From Atlantibacter hermannii (GTDB lineage Bacteria > Pseudomonadota > Gammaproteobacteria > Enterobacterales > Enterobacteriaceae): 49,231 nucleotides of DNA. Below, one piece after another: positions 35,881-46,484 of the stretch; positions within the stretch are counted from its first letter, which is position 1, and every line of letters starts with the position of its first letter. A model generated the notes under the pieces. The model searched no databases. It had not been told where the DNA came from and saw nothing but the letters and a program-made list of their open reading frames with translations. The position numbers were made by a program, and so were the translations under genes. The stretch is from positions 1-49,231 of the forward strand of contig NZ_JAAATR010000068.1 in NCBI RefSeq assembly GCF_009907385.1. Reading direction: 5' to 3'.

Positions 35881-38582
35881 ACCCCGTATCCCATCATTTT
35901 AAGCAGTTGCTGGGCATGCTGCACCGCTGCCTGGCGATGGGCGACGCCCAGTTTCTGATACAAATTGCGGATATGGGTTTTGATGGTAGTGGCCGCTACG
36001 TCCAGCTCGCCAGCGATTTGATCGTTGCTGTAACCGGAATAAATCAGCCCCAGCACCTGCCATTCGCGCTGGGTGAGCGGGCTGGTGCGGATCAGTTCCG
36101 GCACTTCAGGATGGGTTAATAAACGCGTGACAAAATTCTCGTCAAAATGGGCGAACTTGTGCCGATGATGCTGGTTGATTTCGCGCAGAATCAACTGCGC
36201 GCGATGCTGCTCCAGCTCCGGCAGGGTATTGAGTTGGATCAGCTGACGCAACTGCTGCGCCATGGCTTCGCCCTCAATCACGAAATGGCTGACGAAACCG
36301 GTGCGGTTGGAGAGCGTGAGCGCTTCCAGCAGCACGCGCTGGGCGTCGCTCTTGCGGCCTGATTGCCAGTAAAGCTGATTCAACAGCAGCAGATTGCGGT
36401 TGATATCGCTCATCAGGCGCAGGCTACGCGCGTTTTCGTTCAGCTCTTCCAGCACCATCTCCGCCGGATCGAAATCCCCCAGCAGAATTTGCGCACGGGC
36501 GATATTGCGCCACTGACTCTGCAGAAAATGATTATCCGCTGAGCCGGGCTTTGGCGTCTGGCGCAGCCAGTTGGCGGCGGCGGTTTTATCGCCGGTCATT
36601 TGCCAGTAGATCACCCGCACTTTATCGGCGTTCGACACCCAGTCGCTGTGATACGGGCCGTTGCCTAACAGGTTTTCCAGACGGTTGAGATGGCTGCGGG
36701 CATTATCCAGCGCGCCGCGCGCCAGCGAGCTTTGCACCAGCAGCGCAAGGCACTGCAACTGCTGCTGGGGCTGGTAATTCGCCAGAACCTCAATGCCCTG
36801 ACGGGCGCAGGCTTCCGCCTCATCCAGACGCGCCCAGGCCCACAGCAGCTGTGCCCGGATACGCAGCAAAAATTCATGCAGGGGTAGCTGTTCCAGATGC
36901 TGTTCGCGAATAAGCGTGAAGGCTTTATCCTGGGTTTCCCAGGCGGCCTGCAAAAAGCCCTGGGCAAACAGGATTTCGCTTTGCTGGATCAGACTCCACA
37001 GGGCGTAGTGCCAGACGTCATGGCGACGGGCCATCATCTCGGTTTGCTGCATCACCGCCAGCGACTGGCTAAGCTCGCCTTTGCAGTGCAGCACTTCGCC
37101 GTGTACCGAGGTGGCGACAATACGGCTGTAGTAGCTAGCCAGCGGTAGCATTTCCAGCGCGATAATCGACAGCCGCTCCGCCTCTTGCGGATCGCCGTCG
37201 TTAATCGCCACCTGGGCGCGCAGCGCGTTAAATTCGCCCTGTAATGTCTCGTCCATCTCACCGTTCATTTCCTGTTCGGCGCGGGCGAGCAGGGTGTTGA
37301 CTTCGCCGTAGCGATGCTGGCTTTGCATCAGCCAGGCCTGCAACAGCACCAGTTTCGGGTTAGCCAGCAGGCTCTCCCAGGGCAGCGCTTTCAGGGACTC
37401 TTCCAGCAGCGTCAGTTCGCTGTGGTTGAACAAGCCCCAGGCGTGATTGAGCAGAATATCGCGCAGCATGGCGGCATCGCCTGCCGCCAGCGCGTGATGA
37501 ATGGCTTCGCCAGGGAAACCCTGCGCCATCCAGCCTTCAGCGGCAGCGCGATGAATTTCCGGCAATTGCGTCGCCAGTTCCCACTGGCAGCGCTGGCGCA
37601 GGAAGTTACCAAACAGAGGATGATAGCTGAACCACTCGCCGCTATCGTCCATGCGTTGCAGGAAAAGACCCTGGCGCTCAATCTCTTCCAGCCGCATCTG
37701 GCCGTTTTCTTCGCCCGTAACGCGCACGATCAGCGCATCGTTCATCGAGCGCAGCAGCGCGCTTTTCAGCAGAAATTTGCGCACATCAACATCGATATTA
37801 TCCAGCACTTCATCCACCAGATAATCAGACAGATGGCTGGCATTAATCCCCGCCAGGCGACGGGCGGACTGATGCGCCGAGGTATTATTTTGACGGGCGG
37901 AGAGGGCGATAAGCTGCAACGCGGTCGCCCATCCGGCGACGTCATCGCACATCTTGTTGCTTTCAGCCGGTTCGATAGGGGCGTTCAGGCGACAATCAAA
38001 AAACTGTCTGGCTTCCTGATGGGTAAAAGCCAGTTGCTGGCTGCCGATTTCCAGCAGTTGGTCGCGCACCCGCAAGTTAGCAATGCCGAGCTGGGGCAAA
38101 TTGCGCGATAGCACCACCAGACTGACATTTTCCGGCTGATGGCGCAGAAAGAAACGCATGGCATCGTGGATCACCGGGTTGGTGATGAGATGATAATCGT
38201 CAATCACCAGATACAGCGGACGTTCCCAGTCAGAGAGTTCAATAAATAACTGGGCAAACAGGGAGTTAAGGCTGGCGTACTGGCGTTTTTGCGCCATCAC
38301 CTCGCTGGTCGGGCAATGGCCGCCCGTGGCCTGTTGGATCGCCGCAATCAAATAAATGGCGAAGCGCTCTTGTTGGTTATCTCCTTCATCCAGAGAAAAC
38401 CATCCGAGATACTGTTTACCGGAGGCCCACTGGGAAACCAGCGTGGTTTTGCCATAGCCCGCCGGGCTGGTGACAAGCGCCAGTCGATAGTGATGCGCGC
38501 TACTCAATTTCGCTAAAAGCCGTTCACGTAAAACGGTATTTTCCAGGCGAACCGGGCGACTTAATTTAGACGGTATCAACAT
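35877..38582 (-). CDS. malT: Maltose regulon activator MalT
   Basis: This 901-residue activator has the same length as E. coli MalT, a STAND-class protein. The N-terminal NTPase domain has Walker [14 protein letters not shown] near residues 38-50 and Walker [11 protein letters not shown] winged-helix and TPR-like superhelix occupy the middle (about 440-800), where maltotriose is sensed. The C-terminal LuxR-type helix-turn-helix ([22 protein letters not shown]) binds MalT boxes. ATP and maltotriose trigger oligomerisation and activation. It is divergent from its target malPQ. A CRP-like site and MalT boxes lie in the shared region. Confidence 0.97.
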   Translation of the reverse strand: MLIPSKLSRPVRLENTVLRERLLAKLSSAHHYRLALVTSPAGYGKTTLVSQWASGKQYLGWFSLDEGDNQQERFAIYLIAAIQQATGGHCPTSEVMAQKRQYASLNSLFAQLFIELSDWERPLYLVIDDYHLITNPVIHDAMRFFLRHQPENVSLVVLSRNLPQLGIANLRVRDQLLEIGSQQLAFTHQEARQFFDCRLNAPIEPAESNKMCDDVAGWATALQLIALSARQNNTSAHQSARRLAGINASHLSDYLVDEVLDNIDVDVRKFLLKSALLRSMNDALIVRVTGEENGQMRLEEIERQGLFLQRMDDSGEWFSYHPLFGNFLRQRCQWELATQLPEIHRAAAEGWMAQGFPGEAIHHALAAGDAAMLRDILLNHAWGLFNHSELTLLEESLKALPWESLLANPKLVLLQAWLMQSQHRYGEVNTLLARAEQEMNGEMDETLQGEFNALRAQVAINDGDPQEAERLSIIALEMLPLASYYSRIVATSVHGEVLHCKGELSQSLAVMQQTEMMARRHDVWHYALWSLIQQSEILFAQGFLQAAWETQDKAFTLIREQHLEQLPLHEFLLRIRAQLLWAWARLDEAEACARQGIEVLANYQPQQQLQCLALLVQSSLARGALDNARSHLNRLENLLGNGPYHSDWVSNADKVRVIYWQMTGDKTAAANWLRQTPKPGSADNHFLQSQWRNIARAQILLGDFDPAEMVLEELNENARSLRLMSDINRNLLLLNQLYWQSGRKSDAQRVLLEALTLSNRTGFVSHFVIEGEAMAQQLRQLIQLNTLPELEQHRAQLILREINQHHRHKFAHFDENFVTRLLTHPEVPELIRTSPLTQREWQVLGLIYSGYSNDQIAGELDVAATTIKTHIRNLYQKLGVAHRQAAVQHAQQLLKMMGYGV

Positions 38583-38707
38583 AGATGGTCACTTCACTGT
38601 GTAATCCAGGCCGAAGGATTTATTTTGCGCCTCGTAATTAATACAGGCATTAGGGTCGGACACCCTAAGAAGTATTGCAAGTTATGTCGATTTTAATAGC
38701 GGGTAAA

Positions 38708-38724
38708 GTTGCACTAAGTCACAT
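38708..38724 (-). promoter_or_regulatory. CRP site upstream of malT
   Basis: On the - strand, ATGTGACTTAGTGCAAC has a strong TGTGA half-site and spacing like the E. coli malT CRP site. It lies about 125 bases upstream of the malT start. Catabolite control of malT is established in E. coli. Confidence 0.65.
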
Positions 38725-38961
38725 TTCGATAACTATTATAAATGTTACTACGACATTTGAATGAGGTGAGACGGGGCTTGCAGAAGCGGTAGCGATGGCT
38801 TCCCCGGTTTTTGAGAGTTATCGCTAATGTAAATATATACATCATGAATTATGGCACGGGGCCGACAGGGGTATTTACAGATTGTGATGGCTGAGAAGAT
38901 TTACAGAAAGCGGTTGAAAGGTAATTTGAGACTGTATTGAGTGTCTGGGATCACATTTTTG

Positions 38962-39045
38962 CCTACTCCCCACTACTCCTCCCTGCCTAATCCCCCGCAG
39001 GATGAGGAATTCGCCGTGGCTGCCAGGCACACTAGCGCTAATGCC
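38962..39045 (+). promoter_or_regulatory. malPQ promoter with MalT boxes
   Basis: GGATGAGG at 39000-39007 matches the MalT box, within a CCCCCGCAGGATGAGGAA context very like E. coli malPp. Two inverted-orientation candidates lie upstream (CCTACTCCCC at 38962-38971 and CTCCTCCC at 38976-38983). The -10-like ACTAGCGCTAATG is at about 39031-39043. This places the transcript start just before malP and argues against translation starting further upstream. The rest of the 490-base malT-malP gap (38583-39072) holds the malT promoter region and no gene that I can see. Confidence 0.75.
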
Positions 39046-39072
39046 ATTACTTTTTACAGGACCCTTGTTTCT

Positions 39073-41475
39073 ATGTCGCAGACGACGTTTGACAATACCC
39101 AGTTTGAGGCCGCCCTGACGCGTCAGTGGCGACGTTTTGGTTTATCTGCCGCCAGTGAGATGACGTCCCGCCAGTGGTGGCACGCCGTCAGCGCCGCGCT
39201 GGCGGAAATGCTGCGCGCCCAGCCGAGGGTTCAGCCTGAAGCCAACCAGCGCCATGTAAACTACATCTCAATGGAATTCCTGATTGGCCGTCTGACCGGC
39301 AACAACCTGCTCAACCTGGGCTGGTATCAGGCGGTGAGCGACGCGCTGGCGAGCCACAGCGTCAACCTGACCGATCTGCTGGAAGCGGAAACCGACCCGG
39401 CGCTGGGTAACGGTGGTCTTGGGCGTCTGGCGGCCTGTTTCCTGGACTCTATGGCGACGGTCGGCCAGGCGGCAACCGGCTATGGCCTGAACTATCAGTA
39501 CGGCCTGTTTCGCCAGTCCTTCGAAGACGGCAAGCAGATGGAAGCGCCGGATAACTGGCATCGCGAAGGCTACCCGTGGTTCAGCCACAACGAGGCGCTG
39601 GATGTGCAGGTGGGCATTGGCGGCAAACTGGTGAAAAACGGCGGCCAGCAGGTCTGGGAACCGGGTTTTATCATCACCGGTCAGGCCTGGGATTTGCCGG
39701 TGCTGGGCTATCAGAACGGCGTGGCACAGCCGCTGCGCTTGTGGCAGGCCACCCACGCGCATCCGTTCAACCTGACCAAATTCAACGATGGCGACTTCCT
39801 GCGCGCCGAGCAGCAGGGCATCGATGCGGATAAGCTCACCAAAGTGCTCTATCCGAACGACAACCATCAGGCCGGTAAAAAGCTGCGTCTGATGCAGCAG
39901 TATTTCCAGTGCGCCTGCTCCATTGCCGATATCCTGCGCCGCCATCACTATCTGGGCCGCTCGCTTAACGAACTGCCGGATTATGAAGTGATTCAGCTCA
40001 ACGATACCCATCCGACCATTGCTATCCCGGAACTGCTGCGCGTGCTGATTGACGAGCACCAGATGAGCTGGGATGACGCCTGGGCTATCACCAGCAAAAC
40101 CTTCGCTTATACCAACCACACCTTAATGCCTGAAGCGCTGGAGTGCTGGGACGAGCGGCTGATCCGCACCCTGCTGCCGCGCCACATGCAAATCATTAAA
40201 GAGATCAACGCGCGCTTCAAAGTGCTGGTGGACAAGACCTGGCCGGGCGACGAGGCGGTGTGGGCCAAACTGGCGGTGGTGTATGACAAACAAGTGCGTA
40301 TGGCGAACCTGTGCGTGGTGAGCGGTTTCGCGGTCAACGGGGTGGCGGCGCTGCACTCGGATCTGGTGGTGAAAGATCTGTTCCCGGAATATCACCAGCT
40401 GTGGCCGACCAAATTCCACAACGTGACCAACGGTATTACGCCGCGTCGCTGGATCAAACAGTGCAACCCGGAACTGGCGACGCTCATCGACAAGACGCTG
40501 AACAAAGCGTGGGTGAACGATTTAGATGCGCTGGCGGATCTGGAAAAGTATGCCGATGACGCCGATTTCCGTAACGAATACCGCGCCATCAAACAGCGCA
40601 ACAAGGCCAGGCTGGCTGCTTTCGTTAAAGCGCGCACCGGCATTGAAATCAGCCCGGAAGCCCTGTTCGATATCCAGATTAAACGCCTGCACGAATACAA
40701 GCGCCAGCACCTTAACCTGCTGCATATTCTGGCGATGTACAAGGAAATCCGCGAAAACCCGCAAGCTGACCGCGTGCCGCGCGTGTTCCTGTTCGGCGCG
40801 AAAGCCGCGCCGGGGTATTACCTTGCCAAAAACATCATCTACGTGATCAATAAAGTGGCCGATGCGATCAACAACGATCCGCGAGTGGGCGACAAACTGA
40901 AAGTGGTGTTCCTGCCGGATTACTGCGTGTCGGCAGCGGAGAAAATGATCCCGGCGGCGGATATTTCCGAGCAAATTTCTACCGCCGGTAAAGAAGCTTC
41001 CGGCACCGGCAACATGAAACTGGCGCTTAACGGCGCGCTCACCGTCGGCACACTGGACGGGGCGAACGTTGAAATTGCCGAGAAAGTGGGCGTGGAAAAC
41101 ATCTTTATCTTTGGCCTGACGGTAGACGAAGTCAAAGTGCTGAAAGCCAAAGGCTACGACCCGGTGAAATGGCGTAAAAAAGACAAACTGCTGGATGCGG
41201 TGCTGAAAGAGCTGGAAAAGGGCGTCTATGCCGATGGCGACAAGCACGCTTTCGACCCGATGCTGCAAAGCATCGGCAAAGCGGGCGGCGACCCGTATCT
41301 GCTGATGGCCGATTTCGCCTCCTACGTGGCGGCGCAAAAACAGGCGGATTTACTGTACCGCGACCAGGAAGCCTGGACACGAGCTGCTATCCTGAATACC
41401 GCGCGTTGCGGCATGTTCAGCTCTGACCGCTCGATTCGCGACTACCAGACCCGTATTTGGCAGGCCAAACGTTAA
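39073..41475 (+). CDS. malP: Maltodextrin phosphorylase MalP
   Basis: This 800-residue GT35 enzyme (797 in E. coli) phosphorolyses linear maltodextrins to glucose-1-phosphate. The pyridoxal phosphate lysine is Lys649 in [14 protein letters not shown], and [17 protein letters not shown] and [14 protein letters not shown] are family landmarks. The start is ATG at 39073 (MSQTTFD), matching E. coli MSQ; the open frame extends to 38941 but runs through the MalT boxes and promoter, so longer starts are rejected. ACAGGA lies about 12 bases upstream, a long spacing. malQ follows after nine bases. Confidence 0.96.
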   Translation: MSQTTFDNTQFEAALTRQWRRFGLSAASEMTSRQWWHAVSAALAEMLRAQPRVQPEANQRHVNYISMEFLIGRLTGNNLLNLGWYQAVSDALASHSVNLTDLLEAETDPALGNGGLGRLAACFLDSMATVGQAATGYGLNYQYGLFRQSFEDGKQMEAPDNWHREGYPWFSHNEALDVQVGIGGKLVKNGGQQVWEPGFIITGQAWDLPVLGYQNGVAQPLRLWQATHAHPFNLTKFNDGDFLRAEQQGIDADKLTKVLYPNDNHQAGKKLRLMQQYFQCACSIADILRRHHYLGRSLNELPDYEVIQLNDTHPTIAIPELLRVLIDEHQMSWDDAWAITSKTFAYTNHTLMPEALECWDERLIRTLLPRHMQIIKEINARFKVLVDKTWPGDEAVWAKLAVVYDKQVRMANLCVVSGFAVNGVAALHSDLVVKDLFPEYHQLWPTKFHNVTNGITPRRWIKQCNPELATLIDKTLNKAWVNDLDALADLEKYADDADFRNEYRAIKQRNKARLAAFVKARTGIEISPEALFDIQIKRLHEYKRQHLNLLHILAMYKEIRENPQADRVPRVFLFGAKAAPGYYLAKNIIYVINKVADAINNDPRVGDKLKVVFLPDYCVSAAEKMIPAADISEQISTAGKEASGTGNMKLALNGALTVGTLDGANVEIAEKVGVENIFIFGLTVDEVKVLKAKGYDPVKWRKKDKLLDAVLKELEKGVYADGDKHAFDPMLQSIGKAGGDPYLLMADFASYVAAQKQADLLYRDQEAWTRAAILNTARCGMFSSDRSIRDYQTRIWQAKR

Positions 41476-41484
41476 GGATATGCC

Positions 41485-43593
41485 ATGGATAAACGCCTGA
41501 ATAATGCCGCCCTTGAGGCGGGTATTAGCGCTAATTACATTAATGCTCACGGCAAAGCTCAGGCGATTGGTCTGGAAACCAAGCGCCGCCTGCTGGAAGC
41601 GATGAACCGCACCCATGCGGTTAAAAAACCGGCTGCGGCGCCGATCCCCGGCGTAAAGGTGCTGCGTTCCAGCACCCGCATGGCGATTACCCTTGAGGGT
41701 AAAGGTGAATTTGAATGGCTGCTGACCACGGAAGCGGGCAAGCAGCATAAGGGAAGCGCGACGGGCGGCGACAGCCTGCGGCTTCCCGCCAAATTAGCGT
41801 TGGGCTACCACACCCTGACGCTGAAGCAGCAATCTCAGCAGTGGGAATGCCGGTTGATCGTCGCGCCAAAACGCTGCTTTGAACCGGAAACTATCGTTAA
41901 AGGCGAAAAAATCTGGGGTGCCTGCGTACAGCTCTACACTTTGCGCTCGCGCACCAACTGGGGGATTGGCGATTTCGGCGATCTGAAACGGATGCTGGTG
42001 TCCGTGGCGCAACGGGGTGGCAGCTTTATCGGCCTGAACCCGATCCACGCGCTCTATCCTGCTAATCCGGAAAGCGCCAGCCCTTACAGCCCGTCATCGC
42101 GCCGCTGGATGAACGTCATTTATATCGACGTTAACGCCATTGACGATTTCCAACAAAGCGAAGAGGCGCGCAGCTGGTGGGAAATGCCTACCACCCAGCA
42201 GTCTCTGAAAGCGGCCCGGGATGCGCAGTGGGTGGATTATTCTGCGGTGACCGCCCTGAAAATGGCGGGCCTGCGCATGGCCTGGAAGCAGTTTTCCCTG
42301 CGTGGCGAGGATGATCAACAGGTGCGCGCGTTTCGCGATTTTGTCGACAGCGAAGGCGACAGCCTCTACTGGCAGGCCGCGTTTGATGCGCTGCACGCCG
42401 AACAGGTGAAAGAGGACGAACTGCGCTGGGGCTGGCCGGTCTGGCCCGAAGGCTATCAGTCCATCGACAGCCCGCAGGTGAAAGCCTTTTGTCAAGCCCA
42501 TGCCGACGACATCCGCTTCTATCTGTGGCTGCAATGGCTGGCCTGGAAACAGTTCGCGGAGTGTTGGGAAACCAGTCAGTTACACGGTATGCCGGTCGGC
42601 CTGTATCGCGACCTGGCGGTGGGCGTGGCGGAAGGCGGCGCGGAGACCTGGTGCGACCGCGAGCTGTACTGCCTGAAAGCGTCGGTCGGCGCGCCGCCGG
42701 ATATTCTCGGGCCGCTCGGTCAAAACTGGGGATTGCCGCCGATGGATCCGCACGTGATGACCGCGCGTGGTTACGAGCCGTTTATCCAGCTATTGCGCGC
42801 CAATATGACCCACTGCGGCGCGTTGCGCATCGATCACGTGATGTCCATGCTGCGGCTGTGGTGGATCCCTTACGGCGAAACCGCCGATCAGGGCGCTTAC
42901 GTACATTATCCCGTGGATGATTTACTGGCTATCCTGGCGCTGGAAAGCGAGCGCCACCAGTGCATGGTGATTGGCGAAGATCTGGGCACCGTGCCGGTGG
43001 AGATCGTCGGCAAACTGCGCCAGAACGGGGTCTATTCCTACAAAGTGCTCTATTTCGAAAACGACTCCCGCAAGCATTATCGCCCCCCCCAGTCCTGGCC
43101 TGAGCAGGCGATGGCGGTGGCGACCACCCATGATTTACCGACGCTGCGCGGTTACTGGGAGAGCGGCGATTTAACGCTGGGTAAAACGCTGGGCCTTTAC
43201 CCGGATGAAATCGTGCTGCGCGGGCTGTATGAAGATCGTGAACGTGCCAAACAGGGGCTGCTGGACGCGCTGCATCAGTACAACTGCCTGCCGAAAAGCG
43301 TGGGACGTAAAGCCAAAGGGATGAAGATGACGCCGCTGCTTAACCGGGCGATGCAGCGTTATATCGCTGATACGCACTGCGCCTTGCTTGGTTTGCAGCC
43401 GGAAGACTGGCTGGACATGGCGGACCCGGTCAACATTCCCGGCACCAGCTATCAGTATAAAAACTGGCGGCGTAAGTTATCCGCGCCCCTTGAGAAGATG
43501 TTCGCCGACGAAGGCGTCAACAAGCTGATTAAGGATCTGGATAAACGGCGCCGCGCGGCCTCGCGCAAACGTGAGGCACCGAAAACGAAGTAA
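41485..43593 (+). CDS. malQ: 4-alpha-glucanotransferase MalQ (amylomaltase)
   Basis: This 702-residue GH77 enzyme (694 in E. coli) disproportionates maltose and maltodextrins, producing chains for MalP and free glucose. The catalytic residues are Asp450 in LRIDHVMSM, Glu498 in IGEDLGTVP and Asp550 in THDLPTL, all offset by two from E. coli. The N-terminal extension (about 1-145) is the enterobacterial beta-domain. It is co-transcribed with malP, nine bases apart, and ends at a bidirectional terminator shared with nfuA. In K-12 gntT lies beyond it; here it does not. Confidence 0.96.
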   Translation: MDKRLNNAALEAGISANYINAHGKAQAIGLETKRRLLEAMNRTHAVKKPAAAPIPGVKVLRSSTRMAITLEGKGEFEWLLTTEAGKQHKGSATGGDSLRLPAKLALGYHTLTLKQQSQQWECRLIVAPKRCFEPETIVKGEKIWGACVQLYTLRSRTNWGIGDFGDLKRMLVSVAQRGGSFIGLNPIHALYPANPESASPYSPSSRRWMNVIYIDVNAIDDFQQSEEARSWWEMPTTQQSLKAARDAQWVDYSAVTALKMAGLRMAWKQFSLRGEDDQQVRAFRDFVDSEGDSLYWQAAFDALHAEQVKEDELRWGWPVWPEGYQSIDSPQVKAFCQAHADDIRFYLWLQWLAWKQFAECWETSQLHGMPVGLYRDLAVGVAEGGAETWCDRELYCLKASVGAPPDILGPLGQNWGLPPMDPHVMTARGYEPFIQLLRANMTHCGALRIDHVMSMLRLWWIPYGETADQGAYVHYPVDDLLAILALESERHQCMVIGEDLGTVPVEIVGKLRQNGVYSYKVLYFENDSRKHYRPPQSWPEQAMAVATTHDLPTLRGYWESGDLTLGKTLGLYPDEIVLRGLYEDRERAKQGLLDALHQYNCLPKSVGRKAKGMKMTPLLNRAMQRYIADTHCALLGLQPEDWLDMADPVNIPGTSYQYKNWRRKLSAPLEKMFADEGVNKLIKDLDKRRRAASRKREAPKTK

Positions 43594-43604
43594 ACGGCAG
43601 ACAT

Positions 43605-43637
43605 AAAAAAGCCGCTGAATACCTCAGCGGCTTTTTT
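43605..43637. terminator. Bidirectional terminator between malQ and nfuA
   Basis: AAAAAAGCCGCTGA pairs with TCAGCGGCTTTTTT across ATACC. The symmetric A and T runs fit termination of both converging genes. Confidence 0.92.
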
Positions 43638-43656
43638 GTCTGCGGCGGTCAGCAGA

Positions 43657-44232
43657 TTAGTAGTAAGAGTGCTCGCCGCGCTGGTGTTCGGTCAGGTCGC
43701 GCACGCCTTTCAGTTCCGGGAACTCGTTCAGCAGCTGCTTTTCGATCCCTTCCTTCAGCGTTACGTCTACCATCGAACAACCGTTACAGCCGCCGCCGAA
43801 TTGCAGGATGGCGAAGCCTTCGTCGGTGATTTCCATCAGCGACACGCGGCCGCCGTGGCCAGCCAGCTGCGGGTTAATCTGCGATTGCAGCAGATACTCC
43901 ACGCGCTCCATCAGCGGGGCGTCGTCGGATACTTTACGCATTTTGGCGTTCGGCGCTTTCAGCGTTAGCTGCGAACCTAACTGGTCGGTGACAAAGTCGA
44001 TTTCCGCGTCTTCCAGATACGGAGCGCTTAACTCGTCCACGTAAGCGGTGAGATGTTCAAAGGTCAGCGCCGTGTCGCTGGCTTCGACCGCATCCGGCGG
44101 GCAGTATGACACGCCGCATTCTGCATTCGGCGTACCTGGGTTAATCACGAACACGCGGATTTGGGTGCCTTCTTCCTGGTTAGCCAGAAGTTTGACAAAG
44201 TGCGCCTGGGCAGCATCGGAAATACGAATCAT
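43657..44232 (-). CDS. nfuA: Fe-S cluster carrier NfuA
   Basis: This 191-residue protein has the same length as E. coli NfuA (formerly GntY). An N-terminal degenerate A-type carrier domain (about 1-95) is joined to a C-terminal Nfu domain. The [4Fe-4S]-binding Cys149 and Cys152 are in [10 protein letters not shown]. It delivers clusters to apoproteins, especially under iron limitation or oxidative stress. The N-terminal half keeps Cys39 and Cys44 but not a full A-type cysteine set, as is normal for the family. gntX lies 58 bases upstream on the same strand. Confidence 0.96.
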   Translation of the reverse strand: MIRISDAAQAHFVKLLANQEEGTQIRVFVINPGTPNAECGVSYCPPDAVEASDTALTFEHLTAYVDELSAPYLEDAEIDFVTDQLGSQLTLKAPNAKMRKVSDDAPLMERVEYLLQSQINPQLAGHGGRVSLMEITDEGFAILQFGGGCNGCSMVDVTLKEGIEKQLLNEFPELKGVRDLTEHQRGEHSYY

Positions 44233-44290
44233 AGCAATGGCCTAATAGTTGACTATTTTACCTGGTTATAATACGCCCATCATCGACCCT

Positions 44291-44974
44291 CTACAAGGTT
44301 CGACACAGGCACCATACCTGGACAGTCGCCGCGCCATGGCGATGCAATAATTTGGCAATTTCTCCCACCGTACTGCCCATTGTTACGACGTCATCCACAA
44401 TAACGATATGGAGATCGCGCACGGGCAATTCAAGGCGAAATGCCGCGCGCAGGTTCTTTTTCCGCCATCGGGCACTGAGATGGTGCTGAACCCGCGTACT
44501 CCTGACGCGGCTTAATGCCCGCGCCTCATAGCGACAGCCCAGCCAGCGGGCGAGCGGTTTCGCCAGCAGCGCGCTCTGGTTAAACCCTCGTCGCCAGGCT
44601 CGCCGTCGATGTAGCGGCACGCTAATAATTAAATCGGGGGGCGGCAGCGCCAGTTCCTGCCGGGCCTGACGCACGCGCAGTAATATCAGCCGCGCCAACG
44701 GCTGGGCCAGGGCGGTTTGCCGGTAAAACTTCAGTCCCTGCACCAGCGTGCTCAATGGCGGACAGTAATCCGTTACGTAGAGCAACCGCTGCCAGGGCGG
44801 GGATTTTCGCAAGCAGCGGCCGCAGGGCAAGGTGGTGACAACCGCAGGCAAGCCGCAGATTGGGCAGCAGGGCGGTGGGGCGGGCAGCGCCGCGTAACAG
44901 CAGGAGCAGATCCCCCACCGGGAAACAGCAAGCGGCATCCTGCATAGCCAACACAAGGCGGGTACTGTTAGCAT
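44291..44974 (-). CDS. gntX: GntX, ComF-family phosphoribosyltransferase-like protein
   Basis: This 227-residue ComF-family protein matches E. coli GntX (YhgH). A cysteine-rich N-terminal zinc-finger-like region (CWLC, CSCC, CPIC and CGRC within residues 8-54) precedes a PRPP-binding-type loop, VIVDDVVTMGSTV, near residue 195. The family links to DNA uptake in competent bacteria, and E. coli ComF-like proteins are implicated in use of DNA as a nutrient; a gluconate role is historical only. It is divergent from bioH with 35 bases between starts. Confidence 0.9.
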   Translation of the reverse strand: MLTVPALCWLCRMPLAVSRWGICSCCYAALPAPPPCCPICGLPAVVTTLPCGRCLRKSPPWQRLLYVTDYCPPLSTLVQGLKFYRQTALAQPLARLILLRVRQARQELALPPPDLIISVPLHRRRAWRRGFNQSALLAKPLARWLGCRYEARALSRVRSTRVQHHLSARWRKKNLRAAFRLELPVRDLHIVIVDDVVTMGSTVGEIAKLLHRHGAATVQVWCLCRTL

Positions 44975-45009
44975 CGTGGTCTTCCTGACAAAAAAAGAGA
45001 CTTTAGCGA

Positions 45010-45795
45010 ATGAATGACATCTGGTGGCAGACCCGGGGAGAGGGAAATGTTGATCTTGTGCTGTTGCACGGATGGGGCCTGAATGCCGGCGTGTGGGATT
45101 GCATCAGCGAGCAATTAGCCTCGCAATTTACGCTGCATCTGGTTGATTTGCCAGGTTATGGGCGCAGTACCGGTTTCGGCGCGATGGATCTCGCCGCGAT
45201 GGCGGATTGCGTGCTGCGTCAGGCCCCCCGCAATGCCATCTGGCTGGGCTGGAGCCTGGGCGGGCTGGTGGCGAGCCAAATCGCGTTAACGCACCCGGAA
45301 CGGGTAGATGCGCTGGTGACCGTTGCCTCATCTCCTTGCTTCAGCGCCCGCGAAGAAGAGCAGTGGCCGGGGATTAAGCCCGCCGTGCTGGCCGGTTTTC
45401 AACAGCAGTTGAGTGAAGATTTTCAGCGTACCGTCGAGCGCTTCCTGGCGTTACAGACGCTGGGCACGGAAAGCGCCCGCCAGGACGCCCGCAGGCTGAA
45501 AGCGATTGTGCTGGATGCGCCGATGCCTTCCGTCGACGTGCTGAACGGCGGCCTGGAAATCCTCAGATCGGTGGATTTGCGCGACGAACTCGCCTCATTA
45601 ACGATGCCGTTCTGGCGTTTATACGGGCGGCTGGATGGGCTGGTGCCGCGCAAGGTGGCGGCGTTGTTGGATGCGCGTTATCCGGGCAGCCAATCGGTAA
45701 TGTTTGATAAAGCCGCCCATGCGCCATTTATTAACTATTCCGAAATGTTCTGCGAGGTGCTTTTTAGCCTGCGTCAGTCTCTGGTAAAAGTATAA
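45010..45795 (+). CDS. bioH: Pimeloyl-ACP methyl ester carboxylesterase BioH
   Basis: This 261-residue alpha/beta hydrolase (256 in E. coli) removes the methyl group from pimeloyl-ACP methyl ester, ending the disguised fatty-acid phase of biotin synthesis. The catalytic triad is readable: Ser82 in GWSLGG, Asp209 in [10 protein letters not shown] and His237 in AAHAPF. The oxyanion-hole segment [12 protein letters not shown] is at residues 18-29. It carries a two-residue insertion relative to E. coli near [10 protein letters not shown] and a slightly longer C-terminus. It is divergent from gntX. Confidence 0.95.
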   Translation: MNDIWWQTRGEGNVDLVLLHGWGLNAGVWDCISEQLASQFTLHLVDLPGYGRSTGFGAMDLAAMADCVLRQAPRNAIWLGWSLGGLVASQIALTHPERVDALVTVASSPCFSAREEEQWPGIKPAVLAGFQQQLSEDFQRTVERFLALQTLGTESARQDARRLKAIVLDAPMPSVDVLNGGLEILRSVDLRDELASLTMPFWRLYGRLDGLVPRKVAALLDARYPGSQSVMFDKAAHAPFINYSEMFCEVLFSLRQSLVKV

Positions 45796-45910
45796 ATAAC
45801 AGTCAATACTTAGAAAGTGGTTGTCCCACGGGCAATTTTTATTTTTTCGGCGCAGAGTCGCCCCCGCCAGGCATCACAAAACAACAAACCTTTCTAAGGA
45901 GTGTGAAGCT

Positions 45911-46180
45911 ATGAAATTAGTTACTGGCCTTGTTACTTCTTTAGTTATCGGCTCGCTTTCTTTCGGCGTATTCGCAGCGAAAGAACTTGAGAAAGATAAA
46001 GTGGCAGGAATGAATTTGACCAAGATTGGCACGATTTCCACCAGCGATGAAACTGCGCCGATGGATGCCAAAAGAGAACTGTCGAAAAAAGCCGATGAAA
46101 TGGGTGGCACCTACTATGTGATCACCAGCGCTGATAAGAAAACGCAGGATATCCGCGCAACCGCAGACGTCTACAAATAA
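45911..46180 (+). CDS. DUF1471 (YhcN/BhsA-type) small periplasmic protein
   Basis: This 89-residue exported protein belongs to the YdgH/BhsA/McbA (DUF1471) family, judged by the fold pattern ending in GTYYVITSADKKTQDIRATADVYK, close to the YhcN-type ending. A signal peptide covers about residues 1-22 (MKLVTG, hydrophobic core, VFA before AKELEK). The start at 45911 has AAGGAGT eight bases upstream. Family members respond to acid, oxidative or biofilm-related stress; the role of this one is unknown. It has its own terminator and lies between bioH and feoC, where K-12 has the unrelated yhgA. Confidence 0.88.
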   Translation: MKLVTGLVTSLVIGSLSFGVFAAKELEKDKVAGMNLTKIGTISTSDETAPMDAKRELSKKADEMGGTYYVITSADKKTQDIRATADVYK

Positions 46181-46182
46181 TG

Positions 46183-46210
46183 AAAAAGGCGGGGTAACCC
46201 GCCTTTTTTA
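46183..46210. terminator. Bidirectional terminator between the DUF1471 gene and feoC
   Basis: AAAAAGGCGGG pairs with CCCGCCTTTTT across GTAA, with flanking A and T runs. It fits both the DUF1471 gene and the converging feoABC operon. Confidence 0.9.
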
Positions 46211-46238
46211 GTGCCACTGCTTTCTTTATTTTGTGGTG

Positions 46239-46475
46239 CTATTGAAGCGTCCAGAACGTTTTTTGGCAAGCATTTCCTTCAGGGCAGCGTTGACAACTGC
46301 CTGACAAACACCCGCTCAAATCTTCCGTTACGCGTTTTGCCCGACCCATGGCTTCGAGTCGCGCCAGCATCGCGTCAATCATCGGACGCGGCGTGGCGAG
46401 CAGTTCGCTCATCCTGCTTGCCTCAAGACGTCCCTGCAACGCCAGCAAATCCCGTACCTGTATCAACGTTGCCAT
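46239..46475 (-). CDS. feoC: FeoC, ferrous iron transport accessory protein
   Basis: This 78-residue winged-helix protein has the same length as E. coli FeoC (YhgG). The helix-turn-helix covers the N-terminal half ([18 protein letters not shown] and on). Four cysteines, spaced C-x4-C-x2-C-x5-C at residues 56-70, can bind an Fe-S cluster. In Klebsiella, FeoC has been shown to bind a [4Fe-4S] cluster and to protect FeoB from proteolysis. It is the last gene of feoABC, nine bases after feoB. Confidence 0.92.
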   Translation of the reverse strand: MATLIQVRDLLALQGRLEASRMSELLATPRPMIDAMLARLEAMGRAKRVTEDLSGCLSGSCQRCPEGNACQKTFWTLQ

Positions 46476-46484
46476 ACGTTTACC

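Noticed and set aside
38768-38816. Hairpin-like GGGGCTTGC ... GGCTTCCCC followed by GGTTTTTG in the malT-malP gap
   Set aside because: Pairing is interrupted and the loop is long. No gene on the + strand precedes it, so a terminator is not supported.
38941-39072. N-terminal extension of malP
   Set aside because: The open frame upstream of 39073 covers the MalT boxes and promoter, and the E. coli protein starts at the equivalent of 39073.
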